The notes under the pieces are model-generated. The model saw only the letters and a list, made by a program, of their open reading frames with translations. It searched no databases and was not told the origin of the DNA. From a bacterium UBP10_UBA1149 (GTDB taxonomy: Bacteria; Desulfobacterota; Binatia; UBA1149), in contig DBZX01000099.1 of assembly GCA_002311335.1 (NCBI GenBank), forward strand, positions 28,754-35,011: a stretch of 6,258 bases of DNA, in the 5' to 3' direction. Positions 1-6,258 of this stretch are shown here, one piece after another (position 1 is the first letter of the stretch; each line of letters begins with the position of its first letter). The translations under genes and the position numbers were made by a program.

Positions 1-1307
1 GTGACAGCAGTTGTGAGCTGGAGCCCCCGGCGGCCTGCGAGACGCAGGACAACGTCCTGAGTTCTGGCGATGGGGGCGTGGCACCGGTGGCAACCGACGT
101 GTGGTCGGACGAAGACGGGCTGCCGTCGTCCGCACCCGGCGCTTTCGACATGGATGAGGCTACTTACTGGAACAGCGACTGGTTCGGCCCGGGGAACCAA
201 CCGACGGAGGGTTACGGAAACCAATCCTATCTGTACGCCGAGCTCTCCTCGGCCGAGGACATCAACCAGATACGCATCGTCCAGGATACGACCACCAGCG
301 AAGCGATAGACATTTACGTGAGCGATGACCCGGCGGCGGCGGCGGGTTCGCTGACGGGGTGGACGCAGGTGGCCGGACTTACCGGTCTGAGTGCCGGCAC
401 CGAGCTTGTCAACATAGCTACCGTGTCGGCGTCTAAGGTGAAGATGGTCTTCCCGGTCGCGGGCAACAGTGGCGATGCTCGCATAATGGAATTCCAGGCC
501 CGCTTTTGTTGTGCCACCGACCTTGACTGCGACGACGGGGTGGGTTGCAACGGGATCGAAACCTGTGATCTCACGACGGGTGGCTGCCTGGCGGGTGCGC
601 TACCTTGCCAGGGCGACTGCGACACGGGTGTGTGTAGCGAGCCGGGTCTCTGTACTGCTGTACCGGTGTCAACCTCCTGCGATTCGGGGCTTGACACGTG
701 TACGATAACCGATAGTTGCACTGGCGTTGCCAGTTACCCGCAAGGTAACTGTCCCAACAACGGTGGCGGCGGGGACACGGATGAAGACCAGGTCTGCGAT
801 CTCGATGATGATAATACGTCGCCGGGCCTTTTCACGCTGCTGCGGGTGAAGTTGAAACCTGCCGGCGCTTCTTCGAGTGACGACGGAAAAGCGGTGGTGG
901 TCGCGTTGCTCGCCGACTCCGATTCCGAGGGCAGCTTTCTTACCAACCTCCTCGCCGGGACCAACACGATGGACCTGGCCGATTCGGACAGTTTCAGTGT
1001 CCCTTTGCCCTTGGAGAACTGCTCGGCGCCTTCCTCGAAGCTGCGCAAGGTTCGTTGCCGCTCGAACGACGGCCGCGTGCGTGCCACGGCAACGAAGAAG
1101 AAGCGTATCAGCGAGCACCTGTTCGTGCTTCGGATAAGGGCGAAGAAACTTACCAGTGCCGAGACGGGCCCCTCCAGCGCCACCAACCCGGTCGCCCCGT
1201 TGACGGGAAGCCTGGTACACGGATTCATCACCAGGGTTGATACCATCGACGGATGCACGTTGTTGTCAGCCGGCCAGGACCGTAAGCGACTGGTGTGCAG
1301 CGAATGA
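1..1307 (+). CDS. Discoidin-like, Cys-rich secreted/surface protein (5' end missing)
   Basis: The reading frame is open from the window edge (first full codon at base 3) to TGA 1305-1307, giving 434 residues, so the GTG at 78 is not a real start. Visible order: residues 16-168, a discoidin-like beta-sandwich (AFDMD, WNSDWFG, SYLYAELSS, IDIYVS, GWTQVAG, MEFQAR); 169-252, a Cys-rich block with paired cysteines (CDDGVGCNGIETCD); 258-271, an Asp-rich calcium-loop motif like a thrombospondin type 3 repeat; 275-434, an unrecognised domain containing VRCRSNDGRVRA. Discoidin-like domains usually bind carbohydrate or other ligands, so an extracellular binding role is inferred. It is paralogous to the next gene, 50 bp downstream. 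Before the discoidin domain this copy reads DSSCELEPPAACETQ, where the paralogue has its signal peptide, so it probably has extra N-terminal sequence outside the window. The precise function is unknown. Confidence 0.85.
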   Translation, partial: DSSCELEPPAACETQDNVLSSGDGGVAPVATDVWSDEDGLPSSAPGAFDMDEATYWNSDWFGPGNQPTEGYGNQSYLYAELSSAEDINQIRIVQDTTTSEAIDIYVSDDPAAAAGSLTGWTQVAGLTGLSAGTELVNIATVSASKVKMVFPVAGNSGDARIMEFQARFCCATDLDCDDGVGCNGIETCDLTTGGCLAGALPCQGDCDTGVCSEPGLCTAVPVSTSCDSGLDTCTITDSCTGVASYPQGNCPNNGGGGDTDEDQVCDLDDDNTSPGLFTLLRVKLKPAGASSSDDGKAVVVALLADSDSEGSFLTNLLAGTNTMDLADSDSFSVPLPLENCSAPSSKLRKVRCRSNDGRVRATATKKKRISEHLFVLRIRAKKLTSAETGPSSATNPVAPLTGSLVHGFITRVDTIDGCTLLSAGQDRKRLVCSE

Positions 1308-1942
1308 TGGGCTCACGGCTTAGTCCGGCCTCCGGGGCACGGACGGGGAAATACACTATGAAACCAGGTAGATTGAATCCAGGACTACGGCGGTTAGAAG
1401 CCCTCTCGGTTGCCTTGACGATTGCAGTGCTGGTGGGCATTCTCGTCGTTGAAAAGGCGACTGCGCAGGTCTGTACCAGCGAAGACAACTTGCTCAGCTC
1501 GGCTGATGGCGGGGTGGCGCCGATCCTGACCGACGTCTGGTCCGACGAAAACGGGTTGCCGTCTACCGCGGCGGCTGCATTTGACATGGATTCGGGCACC
1601 TTCTGGAACAGCGACTGGTTCGGTGCGGACTTCGAACCGACGGAGGGTTACGGAGACCACTCCTACCTGATCGCCGAGTTTTCTTCGCCCCAGGTTATCA
1701 ACCAGTTCGTCATCGAACAGGACAACACCAACAGCGAGGCCCTGGACATATACGTGACCACGAATGCCTCGGCGGACTCCTTTTCGTTAACCGGGTGGAC
1801 ACAGGTCGCCAGCCTCACTGGATTGGGAGCCGGTACCGAGGTTGTCGACATATCGGCGGCTACCGTCCTCAAGGCCAAATTGGTTTTTCCCTCAGGTGGC
1901 AATAACCAGGACGCGAGGATCCTGGAGTTCGCAGCCCGCCTT
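48..1942 (+). repeat. Diverged direct duplication of a discoidin-encoding segment
   Basis: Segment 48-506 is repeated as 1484-1942 in the same orientation, about 1.43 kb apart. Short stretches stay identical at DNA level, for example the segments encoding WNSDWFG (near 170 and 1605) and PTEGYG (near 200 and 1637). Most protein positions are identical by eye in this segment, whereas the C-terminal domains differ far more. This is an old gene duplication, not a mobile element: I see no terminal inverted repeats or transposase. Confidence 0.75.
1345..1349 (+). promoter_or_regulatory. Ribosome binding site fixing the start of the second paralogue
   Basis: GGGGA lies 8 nt before ATG 1358. In-frame GTG 1295 and ATG 1304/1307 overlap or touch the upstream stop, but would place about 17-21 residues in front of a complete signal peptide. 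ATG 1358 is therefore preferred. Confidence 0.6.
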
Positions 1943-2728
1943 TGCGGTTGTTCCTCTAACCCCGAGTGCGACGATAGCCTGGCGTGCAACGGTGTCGAGA
2001 CCTGTGACCTCGGCAGCGGTAACTGCGTGGCCGGCACCCCACCATGCACGGCCCCGTGCGACGCGAGTTGTACGGAGCCGGCCGGCACCTGCGTCCCTGA
2101 ACCGGATGTCACTCCCTGTGACAGTGGTAGCGACACCTGTAGTGAACTCGACGAGTGCCTGGGCGGCGTTTGCGTCAACACGGGCGGTGGAAGCGATACT
2201 GACGGTGACGGGATCTGCGACGCCGACGATCTCGACACGACCCCGGGTTCGTACGTCATCAAGAGCGTAGTGTTGAGACCTGCGAAGGCTTCGAAGAACA
2301 ACGGGATCGCCCGTATCACCAGTAGCTTCGTCAGCGAAAACGACACCGGTGGAGGCCTTTCTGATACGATGCTGGCCGGCAACGCCTTTGTCACTGTCGG
2401 TGACCAGGGCAGCTTCTCCCACACTATAAATCTCACCGGTTGCGAGTCGTCTGGTAACGGTGCGCGGGTGGTATGCCGATCGGTCGATAAGCTGGTAAGG
2501 GCCGTGCTCAAGCCGCTGCGGGGCATCGGTGGTCCATTCGGGGGTTCGTCTTTGTTCGTGTCCAAGCTCAGGCTGCGCGCGAGGGGACTAGACGCTGCTT
2601 CAACTGGCGTGGTTGTTCCCACCGGGCCGGTAGACGTGGGCCTGTTCGCCAATCCGGTTGCCCGTCGTGACAGTGTCTCCCTGTGCCAGCCAAGGGGTTC
2701 CCGCAAACTTTTCTGCAAGAAAAACTGA
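1358..2728 (+). CDS. Secreted discoidin-like, Cys-rich protein with calcium-loop motif
   Basis: 456 residues, complete. Residues 1-36 are a typical Sec signal peptide: a basic start (MKPGRLNPGLRR), a hydrophobic core LSVALTIAVLVGILVV, and a probable cut after ATA36 before Q37. No lipobox is present. Residues 43-195 form a discoidin-like (F5/8 type C-like) domain; 196-275 a Cys-rich block (CDDSLACNGVETCD); 280-293 an Asp-rich loop (D280, D282, D284, D288, D290, D291) resembling a thrombospondin type 3 calcium repeat; 297-456 a domain I do not recognise, shared with the upstream paralogue (LRPAKAS, VCRSVDKLVRA, LFVSKLRLRARGL). No PEP-CTERM, MYXO-CTERM or membrane anchor is visible at the C-terminus. 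Export and disulfide formation in the envelope are inferred; ligand and role are unknown. The 50 bp gap to the upstream paralogue suggests co-transcription. Confidence 0.87.
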   Translation: MKPGRLNPGLRRLEALSVALTIAVLVGILVVEKATAQVCTSEDNLLSSADGGVAPILTDVWSDENGLPSTAAAAFDMDSGTFWNSDWFGADFEPTEGYGDHSYLIAEFSSPQVINQFVIEQDNTNSEALDIYVTTNASADSFSLTGWTQVASLTGLGAGTEVVDISAATVLKAKLVFPSGGNNQDARILEFAARLCGCSSNPECDDSLACNGVETCDLGSGNCVAGTPPCTAPCDASCTEPAGTCVPEPDVTPCDSGSDTCSELDECLGGVCVNTGGGSDTDGDGICDADDLDTTPGSYVIKSVVLRPAKASKNNGIARITSSFVSENDTGGGLSDTMLAGNAFVTVGDQGSFSHTINLTGCESSGNGARVVCRSVDKLVRAVLKPLRGIGGPFGGSSLFVSKLRLRARGLDAASTGVVVPTGPVDVGLFANPVARRDSVSLCQPRGSRKLFCKKN

Positions 2729-2828
2729 CGCGCGCGTAAGCCTCCAGGGCGCGCCAGAGTCTACTGCCGATGGCGTCGAGCCAACCCTGCCACTGGCAGA
2801 CAAGGCTTCTCCGCTGGCCGTGTCGGTC

Positions 2829-2854
2829 AGACCCATCTCGGGGCAGGTCTTTTT
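2829..2854 (+). terminator. Possible weak rho-independent terminator
   Basis: AGACC (2829-2833) pairs with GGTCT (2846-2850) and the stem runs straight into a T-run (2850-2854). The stem is only 5 bp and the loop 12 nt, so it would be weak. An overlapping A/T hairpin (TCTTTTT 2848-2854 with AAAAAGA 2863-2869) is also possible. It lies 100 bp after the second paralogue's stop. Confidence 0.33.
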
Positions 2855-3019
2855 ACAAACACAAAAAGAAGTGCCCTGGAAAACAACTTTTGGCTGTCGC
2901 CGCGCGGAATGTTACCGAAGCGTCAATCGGTAGCTGCCTTGATCACCCGCTTGGAGAGTGCCTGGTCCCGGCCGCCAGGCTCAGTAGGGTGTTGCTGCGC
3001 CTCTTTTGATGTATTCTTC

Positions 3020-3042
3020 GATCCTTCCGCAAGGAAAGGATC
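3020..3042 (+). promoter_or_regulatory. Hairpin enclosing the RBS of the Ldi-like selenoprotein gene
   Basis: GATCCTT (3020-3026) is perfectly complementary to AAGGATC (3036-3042), with a 9 nt loop. The RBS AAGGA (3036-3040), 9 nt before ATG 3050, lies in the 3' arm. An alternative hairpin, TCCTT (3022-3026) with AAGGA (3031-3035) and a CCGC tetraloop, would leave the second AAGGA free. The two are mutually exclusive, so translation could be tuned by switching between them. The pairing is seen directly; regulation is inference. Confidence 0.42.
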
Positions 3043-3049
3043 CCCGCGC

Positions 3050-4522
3050 ATGACGACATCCACCAAGCTCTCCGACCGATCGCTGGGATGGCTTCGCTAT
3101 ATCCATCGCAAAGCCCATACACCGGATGATTGGAGCAAAGAAGGAAAGCCGCATCCGCATTGGGATGATCGTTCAGATCCGCCGCTGGCGTCGTACCCGC
3201 GCTTTGATCTGATTGATTCGAGTTATGCGATGGGACTGATGGCACAGACCACACCCGCCTGGCGGGAACCCTATGTCGCGGTGCTCGATCAGTTGCTCGA
3301 GCGTCATACCGGGTGGTGGTCGGCAAACGATTGGCTGACACAATTTGGAGACGACCCCAACCGCAAAGACTACCCCGACATGTATCGTTTCCTGATTCCT
3401 CCAGAGCTTTGGGGCAATTACGACGCTCCGGGTTGGACCGCCAACGGCGTCGAGCCCTATGGCATCCAGATGGATCCGGTGGCTGCAGATGGCATGCTCT
3501 TCTACAAGGGCTTCTTTCTAGTGATGCTCGGATTGCGCTCGATGATCGCGACGGACGATCGTTGGAATGAACCCTTCAAGATGATTCGCGACGGTGACAA
3601 TACCTTCGAGTGGTCCCATACAGCCATCGCCGCGCATCTTACAAACCAATGGAAGGACAAGCCTCAGGGCTGTCATTGCGAGAACACAAAAGTCTGGCCC
3701 TTGTGACTGAGCGGCGCGGGCCTCGGTCTGAGGTTCCACGACAACCGACATGGCACGAACTTCCACACGACTGCATTCGAACCCTGGTGGCAGCACGCTC
3801 GCCGAGAATACCTGGGACTAGATAAGGAAGAGATCCCCGGCACAGTCACGGGCTACTACGATCCCATTCTCGATATCCACCAACTCCTCCCGACGAGCTT
3901 TGCCATGACCTATTGCTTTTACCTTGCGCCGCAAGTGCCAGCCGAAGCCAAGCGCCTGTTTGCCGCGGCGGCCGCAAACGCCGGCATCACAGCCGATGGC
4001 GTTGCCAATGTTGGAAGTCCCCGCATCAACGCCATTGCGCTCCTCCTCTCTCGCGAGTGGGGACTGAAGGAATTCGAAGCGCCTCTGGTCGATGTGCTCG
4101 AAACAAATTACGAGCCGACCTGGGACCCCGAACGGGGCGAGTTCACCTGGGGCCTCGGTCTGGGCGAAGAACATCCACGGGGCCAATACAACGGTTTTTT
4201 GGCCGCCGCGGAAGCCGTCACGCCCGGCGCTTGGACGGCGCTATCCGAAGCGCCGATGTCGCCACAGCCGGGCCTGGTTGAGGGGGTGGACTTTCCAACC
4301 CTTGCTCTTGCCGAAGCACACTGGGAAGCGGGCGCCTTGCGCCTTGGCCTGAAGCCCCAGACTTCGAGTGCAATCGGTCGACCCACCAAATTCAAGATCA
4401 GCGGCTTGCAAGAGCCCAGTCATTGGCGAGTCGAAGGAGAGGCTCGCGCCACTGTGAGGGGCTCGGATCTGATGATCGACACGACGGTGAAGGATCATCG
4501 AATCGCGTTGCTGCCGACTTGA
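3050..4522 (+). CDS. Linalool dehydratase/isomerase-like protein, predicted selenoprotein (Sec219 at in-frame TGA)
   Basis: Read through TGA 3704-3706 in a single frame, this is a 490-residue protein ending at TGA 4520-4522. The family call rests on D53-x5-Y59 (RFDLIDSSY), the pair C210-x8-U219 (GCHCENTKVWPLU), and the C-terminal YEPTWDPERGEFTWG (354-368) with PRGQYN. These resemble, from memory, the alpha/alpha-barrel Ldi/LinD enzymes, which hydrate and dehydrate terpene alcohols using Asp39, Tyr45, Cys171 and Cys180. D53/Y59 and C210/U219 have the same spacings. The residue matching His129 is not obvious (F155, or H190 nearby), so substrate and chemistry may differ. Unlike Castellaniella Ldi there is no signal peptide, so it is probably cytoplasmic. 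ATG 3050 is preferred over ATG 2909 for its AAGGA RBS and because the extra 47 residues look unlike protein. Between 3707 and 3904 there is no other stop. The alternative is a gene broken by one nonsense mutation, giving apparent ORFs 3050-3706 and 3905-4522. Confidence 0.72.
3704..3706 (+). other. In-frame TGA predicted to encode selenocysteine
   Basis: This is the only stop codon within the 1473 bp frame of the Ldi-like gene. It falls 9 residues after C210, which is the Cys171-Cys180 spacing of Ldi, so it replaces the second catalytic Cys. The flanking frames are identical (no shift). The UGA is followed by C, as in E. coli fdhF. Confidence 0.72.
3718..3736 (+). promoter_or_regulatory. Predicted bacterial SECIS hairpin
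   Basis: GGGCCTC (3718-3724) pairs with GAGGTTC (3730-3736), giving seven pairs of which two are G-U, and exposes a GGTCT loop (3725-3729). The stem begins 11 nt after the UGA, and GGUCUG occupies nucleotides 19-24 after it. In the E. coli fdhF SECIS, bound by SelB, the stem also starts after 11 nt and GGUCUG is also at 19-24. The bulged U of fdhF is not copied exactly; an alternative pairing leaves U3734 bulged. It lies wholly inside coding sequence, as bacterial SECIS elements do. Confidence 0.7.
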
Positions 4523-4647
4523 TTCAACGTCCGCGTGTGCGCTCGCTGGAGCAGGTTGAGCACGCAGGCTTCGGCAAACAGAGTCTTGCCGGACGCCGTT
4601 ATCACCTCGGCAATCCCGCGATTACGGGAACAAATGAAGGGTTTTAG

Positions 4648-4723
<76 letters not shown>

Positions 4724-4782
4724 GTACTCGTTGAACGTTGCTGTCTAGTGGGAACCGGCAGAAGAGGCAAGAAGCCGCGGAT

Positions 4783-5397
4783 TTACATGCCGAGCTGTAT
4801 TCGCGCGGCAGCCGACATCATCTCCATCGACCACGGTGGATCCCAGACCAGGAAGACGCGCACGTCGTCGAGGCCGTCAACGGCAGAGACGGCGGTCTCT
4901 ACCATGCCGGGCATGCTGCCGGCAACCGGGCAGCCGGGAGTCGTGAGCGTCATACAGATGCGCACGCCCTCACCCTCGGGCCCCTCGCGTATGTCGTATA
5001 TGAGCCCAAGGTCGTAGAGGTTTACCGGGATCTCGGGATCGTAGACCGTGCGCAGCGCCGTTATGACCTCCTCGACCGCCGGGCCGGTGAGCTCGGGGCC
5101 TGCCAGCTCGCCTGGCGGGGGCGCGAGCGACTCGGGGTCGACATCATTGGAGGAGTCGCCGCCACCGTGGAGATCGCCGAGGTCGGGTTCGCGGTCAAAG
5201 GGAGATTCGAATCCCCCGCGGCCTGAGTAGCCACCACCGGCAGTCTCTTCGGACGCCACCGGCGGCTTGCCGGGATAGCCACTGCTATCGGCCAGGCGCG
5301 TATCTGCAGCGCCCTTATCAGCGCCGCCATCCGCTTCTGCGTCGTCGACCGACACTACAGCCTTAGCCAGTTCTTCGTCTTTCAATCGTTCTGCCAT
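4783..5397 (-). CDS. sufT: SufT, DUF59/MIP18-type Fe-S cluster assembly factor
   Basis: 204 residues from ATG 5397, which has GGGA 7 nt upstream. GTG 5418 would add 7 residues and is possible. Residues 107-195 are a DUF59 (MIP18/PaaD-like) domain with DPEIPVNLYDLGLIY (120-134) and MTLTTPGCP (149-157), including the conserved Cys156. The family helps mature Fe-S proteins in the cytoplasm, downstream of the SUF scaffold. Residues 1-105 are an unusual extension rich in Gly, Asp, Glu and Pro, without cysteines, probably disordered; typical SufT proteins of about 100-180 residues have shorter N-termini. It is the third gene of sufS-sufU-sufT, 44 bp after sufU, so probably co-transcribed. The PaaD paralogue of phenylacetate degradation is the alternative, but the suf context argues against it. 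Confidence 0.88.
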   Translation of the reverse strand: MAERLKDEELAKAVVSVDDAEADGGADKGAADTRLADSSGYPGKPPVASEETAGGGYSGRGGFESPFDREPDLGDLHGGGDSSNDVDPESLAPPPGELAGPELTGPAVEEVITALRTVYDPEIPVNLYDLGLIYDIREGPEGEGVRICMTLTTPGCPVAGSMPGMVETAVSAVDGLDDVRVFLVWDPPWSMEMMSAAARIQLGM

Positions 5398-5441
5398 TTT
5401 TTCATCCCGCGCCGGCACCCGAACAGGGCTCCCGGCAATTA

Positions 5442-5891
5442 CTACTCTGTCTTGGCCACCTCGCCGCCGCCGGCCAACGCGTTCTCAAGCGTGTGCCAGG
5501 CCAGCGTGGCGCACTTTACTCTCAGCGGGTACTTTTTCACCCCTTCGAACACGGCCAACTTGCCCAGCTTACCGGCCATATCATCAAGTTGCTTGCCCGT
5601 GAGCATCGCGTGCACCCGCGCAAATAAGTCCCGCGCTTCCTGCACGCTGCGACCCTTCAGCGCCTCGGTCATCAGCGAAGCCGACGAGGTAGATATGGCG
5701 CAGCCCTGGCCTTCGAACTTCAACTCTTCAACAACACCGTCGTTTACCTTGAGATACAAGTGCACCTTGTCGCCACACAGCGGGTTGTAGCCGTCGGCCT
5801 GGTGCGTGGCATCGTCCATGGCGCCAAAGTTTCGCGGACGGCGACCGTGGTCGAGTATCGTTTCCTGGTAGAGTTGCCTCAGGTCATCCAT
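5442..5891 (-). CDS. sufU: SufU-type sulfurtransferase / Fe-S assembly protein
   Basis: 149 residues from ATG 5891, with GGAG about 10 nt upstream. The Zn- and sulfur-binding residues are all present: C39 and D41 in NPLCGD, C64 in GQGCAIS, C127 in RVKCATLAW. The 63-residue gap between C64 and C127 is that of SufU (Cys66 to Cys128 in B. subtilis), not the shorter IscU gap, because SufU carries an insertion of about 20 residues. SufU takes persulfide sulfur from SufS by zinc-ligand exchange and passes it to the SufBCD scaffold. The start overlaps the end of sufS by 8 bp, which suggests translational coupling. Location is cytoplasmic. Confidence 0.95.
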   Translation of the reverse strand: MDDLRQLYQETILDHGRRPRNFGAMDDATHQADGYNPLCGDKVHLYLKVNDGVVEELKFEGQGCAISTSSASLMTEALKGRSVQEARDLFARVHAMLTGKQLDDMAGKLGKLAVFEGVKKYPLRVKCATLAWHTLENALAGGGEVAKTE

Positions 5892-6258
5892 CGCCGAACA
5901 ACTCCGTGAGTTTCAACAGCGCGTCGATGAGCCGGTCCACGTCGTCGTGATTGCTGTACAACGCAAACGAGGCACGCGCGGTCGCGACCAGGCCCAGGCG
6001 TTCCATCAGGGGTTGGGTGCAGTGATGGCCGGCGCGTATTGCCACGCCGTAACTGTCGAGCACCGTACCTATGTCGTGCGGGTGCACTCCTTCGATCACG
6101 AAGCTGTGCACGCCGGTTTTCTCAGCCGCCGTGCCAACGATACGCAACCCTGGTATTTCGCGCAGCCGGCCTTCGGCGTAGTCGAGCAGCTCGTGTTCGT
6201 GCATGGCCACCTGCTCGATGCCCGCGGACTCGAGGTAGTCGATGGCCGCACCCAGGCC
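5884..6258 (-). CDS. sufS: SufS cysteine desulfurase, C-terminal part (5' end beyond window)
   Basis: The frame is open from the right edge to TGA at 5886-5884 and shows the last 124 residues of a protein normally about 400-420 long. RAGHHCTQPLM (residues 75-85 of the fragment) is the group II cysteine desulfurase active-site loop; its Cys80 carries the persulfide (Cys364 in E. coli SufS). The substrate-facing TARASFALYSN segment and the final helix that closes the fold follow. The PLP lysine lies outside the window. SufS is a PLP enzyme that removes sulfur from cysteine for Fe-S clusters. Enzymes of this group can also act on selenocysteine. GTG 6210 and ATG 6204 are internal codons, not starts. 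Confidence 0.95.
   Translation of the reverse strand, partial: GLGAAIDYLESAGIEQVAMHEHELLDYAEGRLREIPGLRIVGTAAEKTGVHSFVIEGVHPHDIGTVLDSYGVAIRAGHHCTQPLMERLGLVATARASFALYSNHDDVDRLIDALLKLTELFGDG

Larger units (their letters stand above)
2729..3049. other. Non-coding intergenic region
   Basis: These 321 bp separate the second paralogue from the Ldi-like gene. Short reading frames cross the region, but none has a recognisable protein or a convincing start. Just after the stop, GCGCG and CGCGC can pair across a 13 nt loop (about 2731-2753) with no T-run. A terminator-like hairpin sits at 2829-2854 and an RBS hairpin at 3020-3042. I could not identify a convincing -35/-10 promoter for the downstream gene. 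Confidence 0.5.

Noticed and set aside
314..2718. Long minus-strand ORFs opposite the two paralogues (for example 1663-2718)
   Set aside because: They are high-GC shadow frames with low-complexity, non-family sequence, while the plus strand has clear domains and a signal peptide.
2731..2753. GCGCG/CGCGC inverted repeat just after the second paralogue
   Set aside because: It has a short stem, a long loop and no T-run, and such pairings are frequent in GC-rich DNA.
3905..4522. Separate gene starting at ATG 3905
   Set aside because: It has no nearby RBS, continues the frame of the upstream ORF, and contains only the C-terminal half of the Ldi-like protein. It is treated as part of the recoded CDS.
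3050..4522. Frameshifted or decayed pseudogene
   Set aside because: There is no frame change, only one stop, at a catalytic Cys column and followed by a SECIS-like hairpin. A single nonsense mutation or sequencing error remains the main alternative.
4614..4629. TCCCG/CGGGA hairpin between the Ldi-like gene and the tRNA
   Set aside because: The stem is only 5 bp with no adjacent T-run on either strand, so I do not call it a terminator.
4724..4782. Possible tRNA promoter on the minus strand (TTGCCT, 17 nt, TAGACA)
   Set aside because: It matches consensus at only 4/6 and 3/6 positions, no better than chance for a 59 bp gap.
4738..5226. Plus-strand ORF opposite sufT
   Set aside because: It is antisense to the conserved DUF59 domain and has no recognisable protein features.

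Overview
The window is GC-rich bacterial DNA, about 60% GC by eye, from a genome I cannot name. The secreted proteins at the left carry Cys-rich blocks of the 'CDDG.xCNGxETCD' kind, followed by Asp-rich thrombospondin-3-like calcium motifs. That combination is common in Myxococcota and other deltaproteobacterial or Binatota-like lineages. A SufS-SufU-SufT iron-sulfur assembly cluster and a probable selenoprotein fit such a group. The taxonomic guess is inference only.

Left part (1-2728, + strand): two tandem paralogues, the first cut by the window edge. Each has a discoidin-like (F5/8 type C-like) domain, a Cys-rich block, a calcium-loop motif and an unrecognised C-terminal domain of about 160 residues. 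The second has a clear Sec signal peptide, so the pair is probably secreted or surface-exposed. Positions 2729-3049 are non-coding, with a weak terminator-like hairpin and, at the right end, a hairpin that buries the next gene's ribosome binding site.

Centre (3050-4522, + strand): the most interesting feature. A linalool dehydratase/isomerase-like (Ldi/LinD-like) gene is interrupted by one in-frame TGA at 3704-3706, and the reading frame stays open and family-like on both sides. The TGA sits where the second cysteine of the catalytic C-x8-C pair is expected. It is followed by a hairpin whose GGUC loop has the same distance from the UGA as in the E. coli fdhF SECIS element. I read this as a 490-residue selenoprotein with Sec219 replacing the active-site Cys, rather than two ORFs or a pseudogene. 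I know of no described selenocysteine member of this family.

Right part (4648-6258, - strand): a tRNA-Lys(CUU) gene with encoded CCA, then, reading in from the right edge, the 3' end of sufS (cysteine desulfurase), sufU (Zn-dependent sulfurtransferase partner, overlapping sufS by 8 bp) and sufT (DUF59/MIP18-type Fe-S maturation factor with a long low-complexity N-terminus). These three form a housekeeping Fe-S assembly operon. No selA, selB, selC or selD lies in the window, so the selenocysteine reading depends on machinery elsewhere in the genome.
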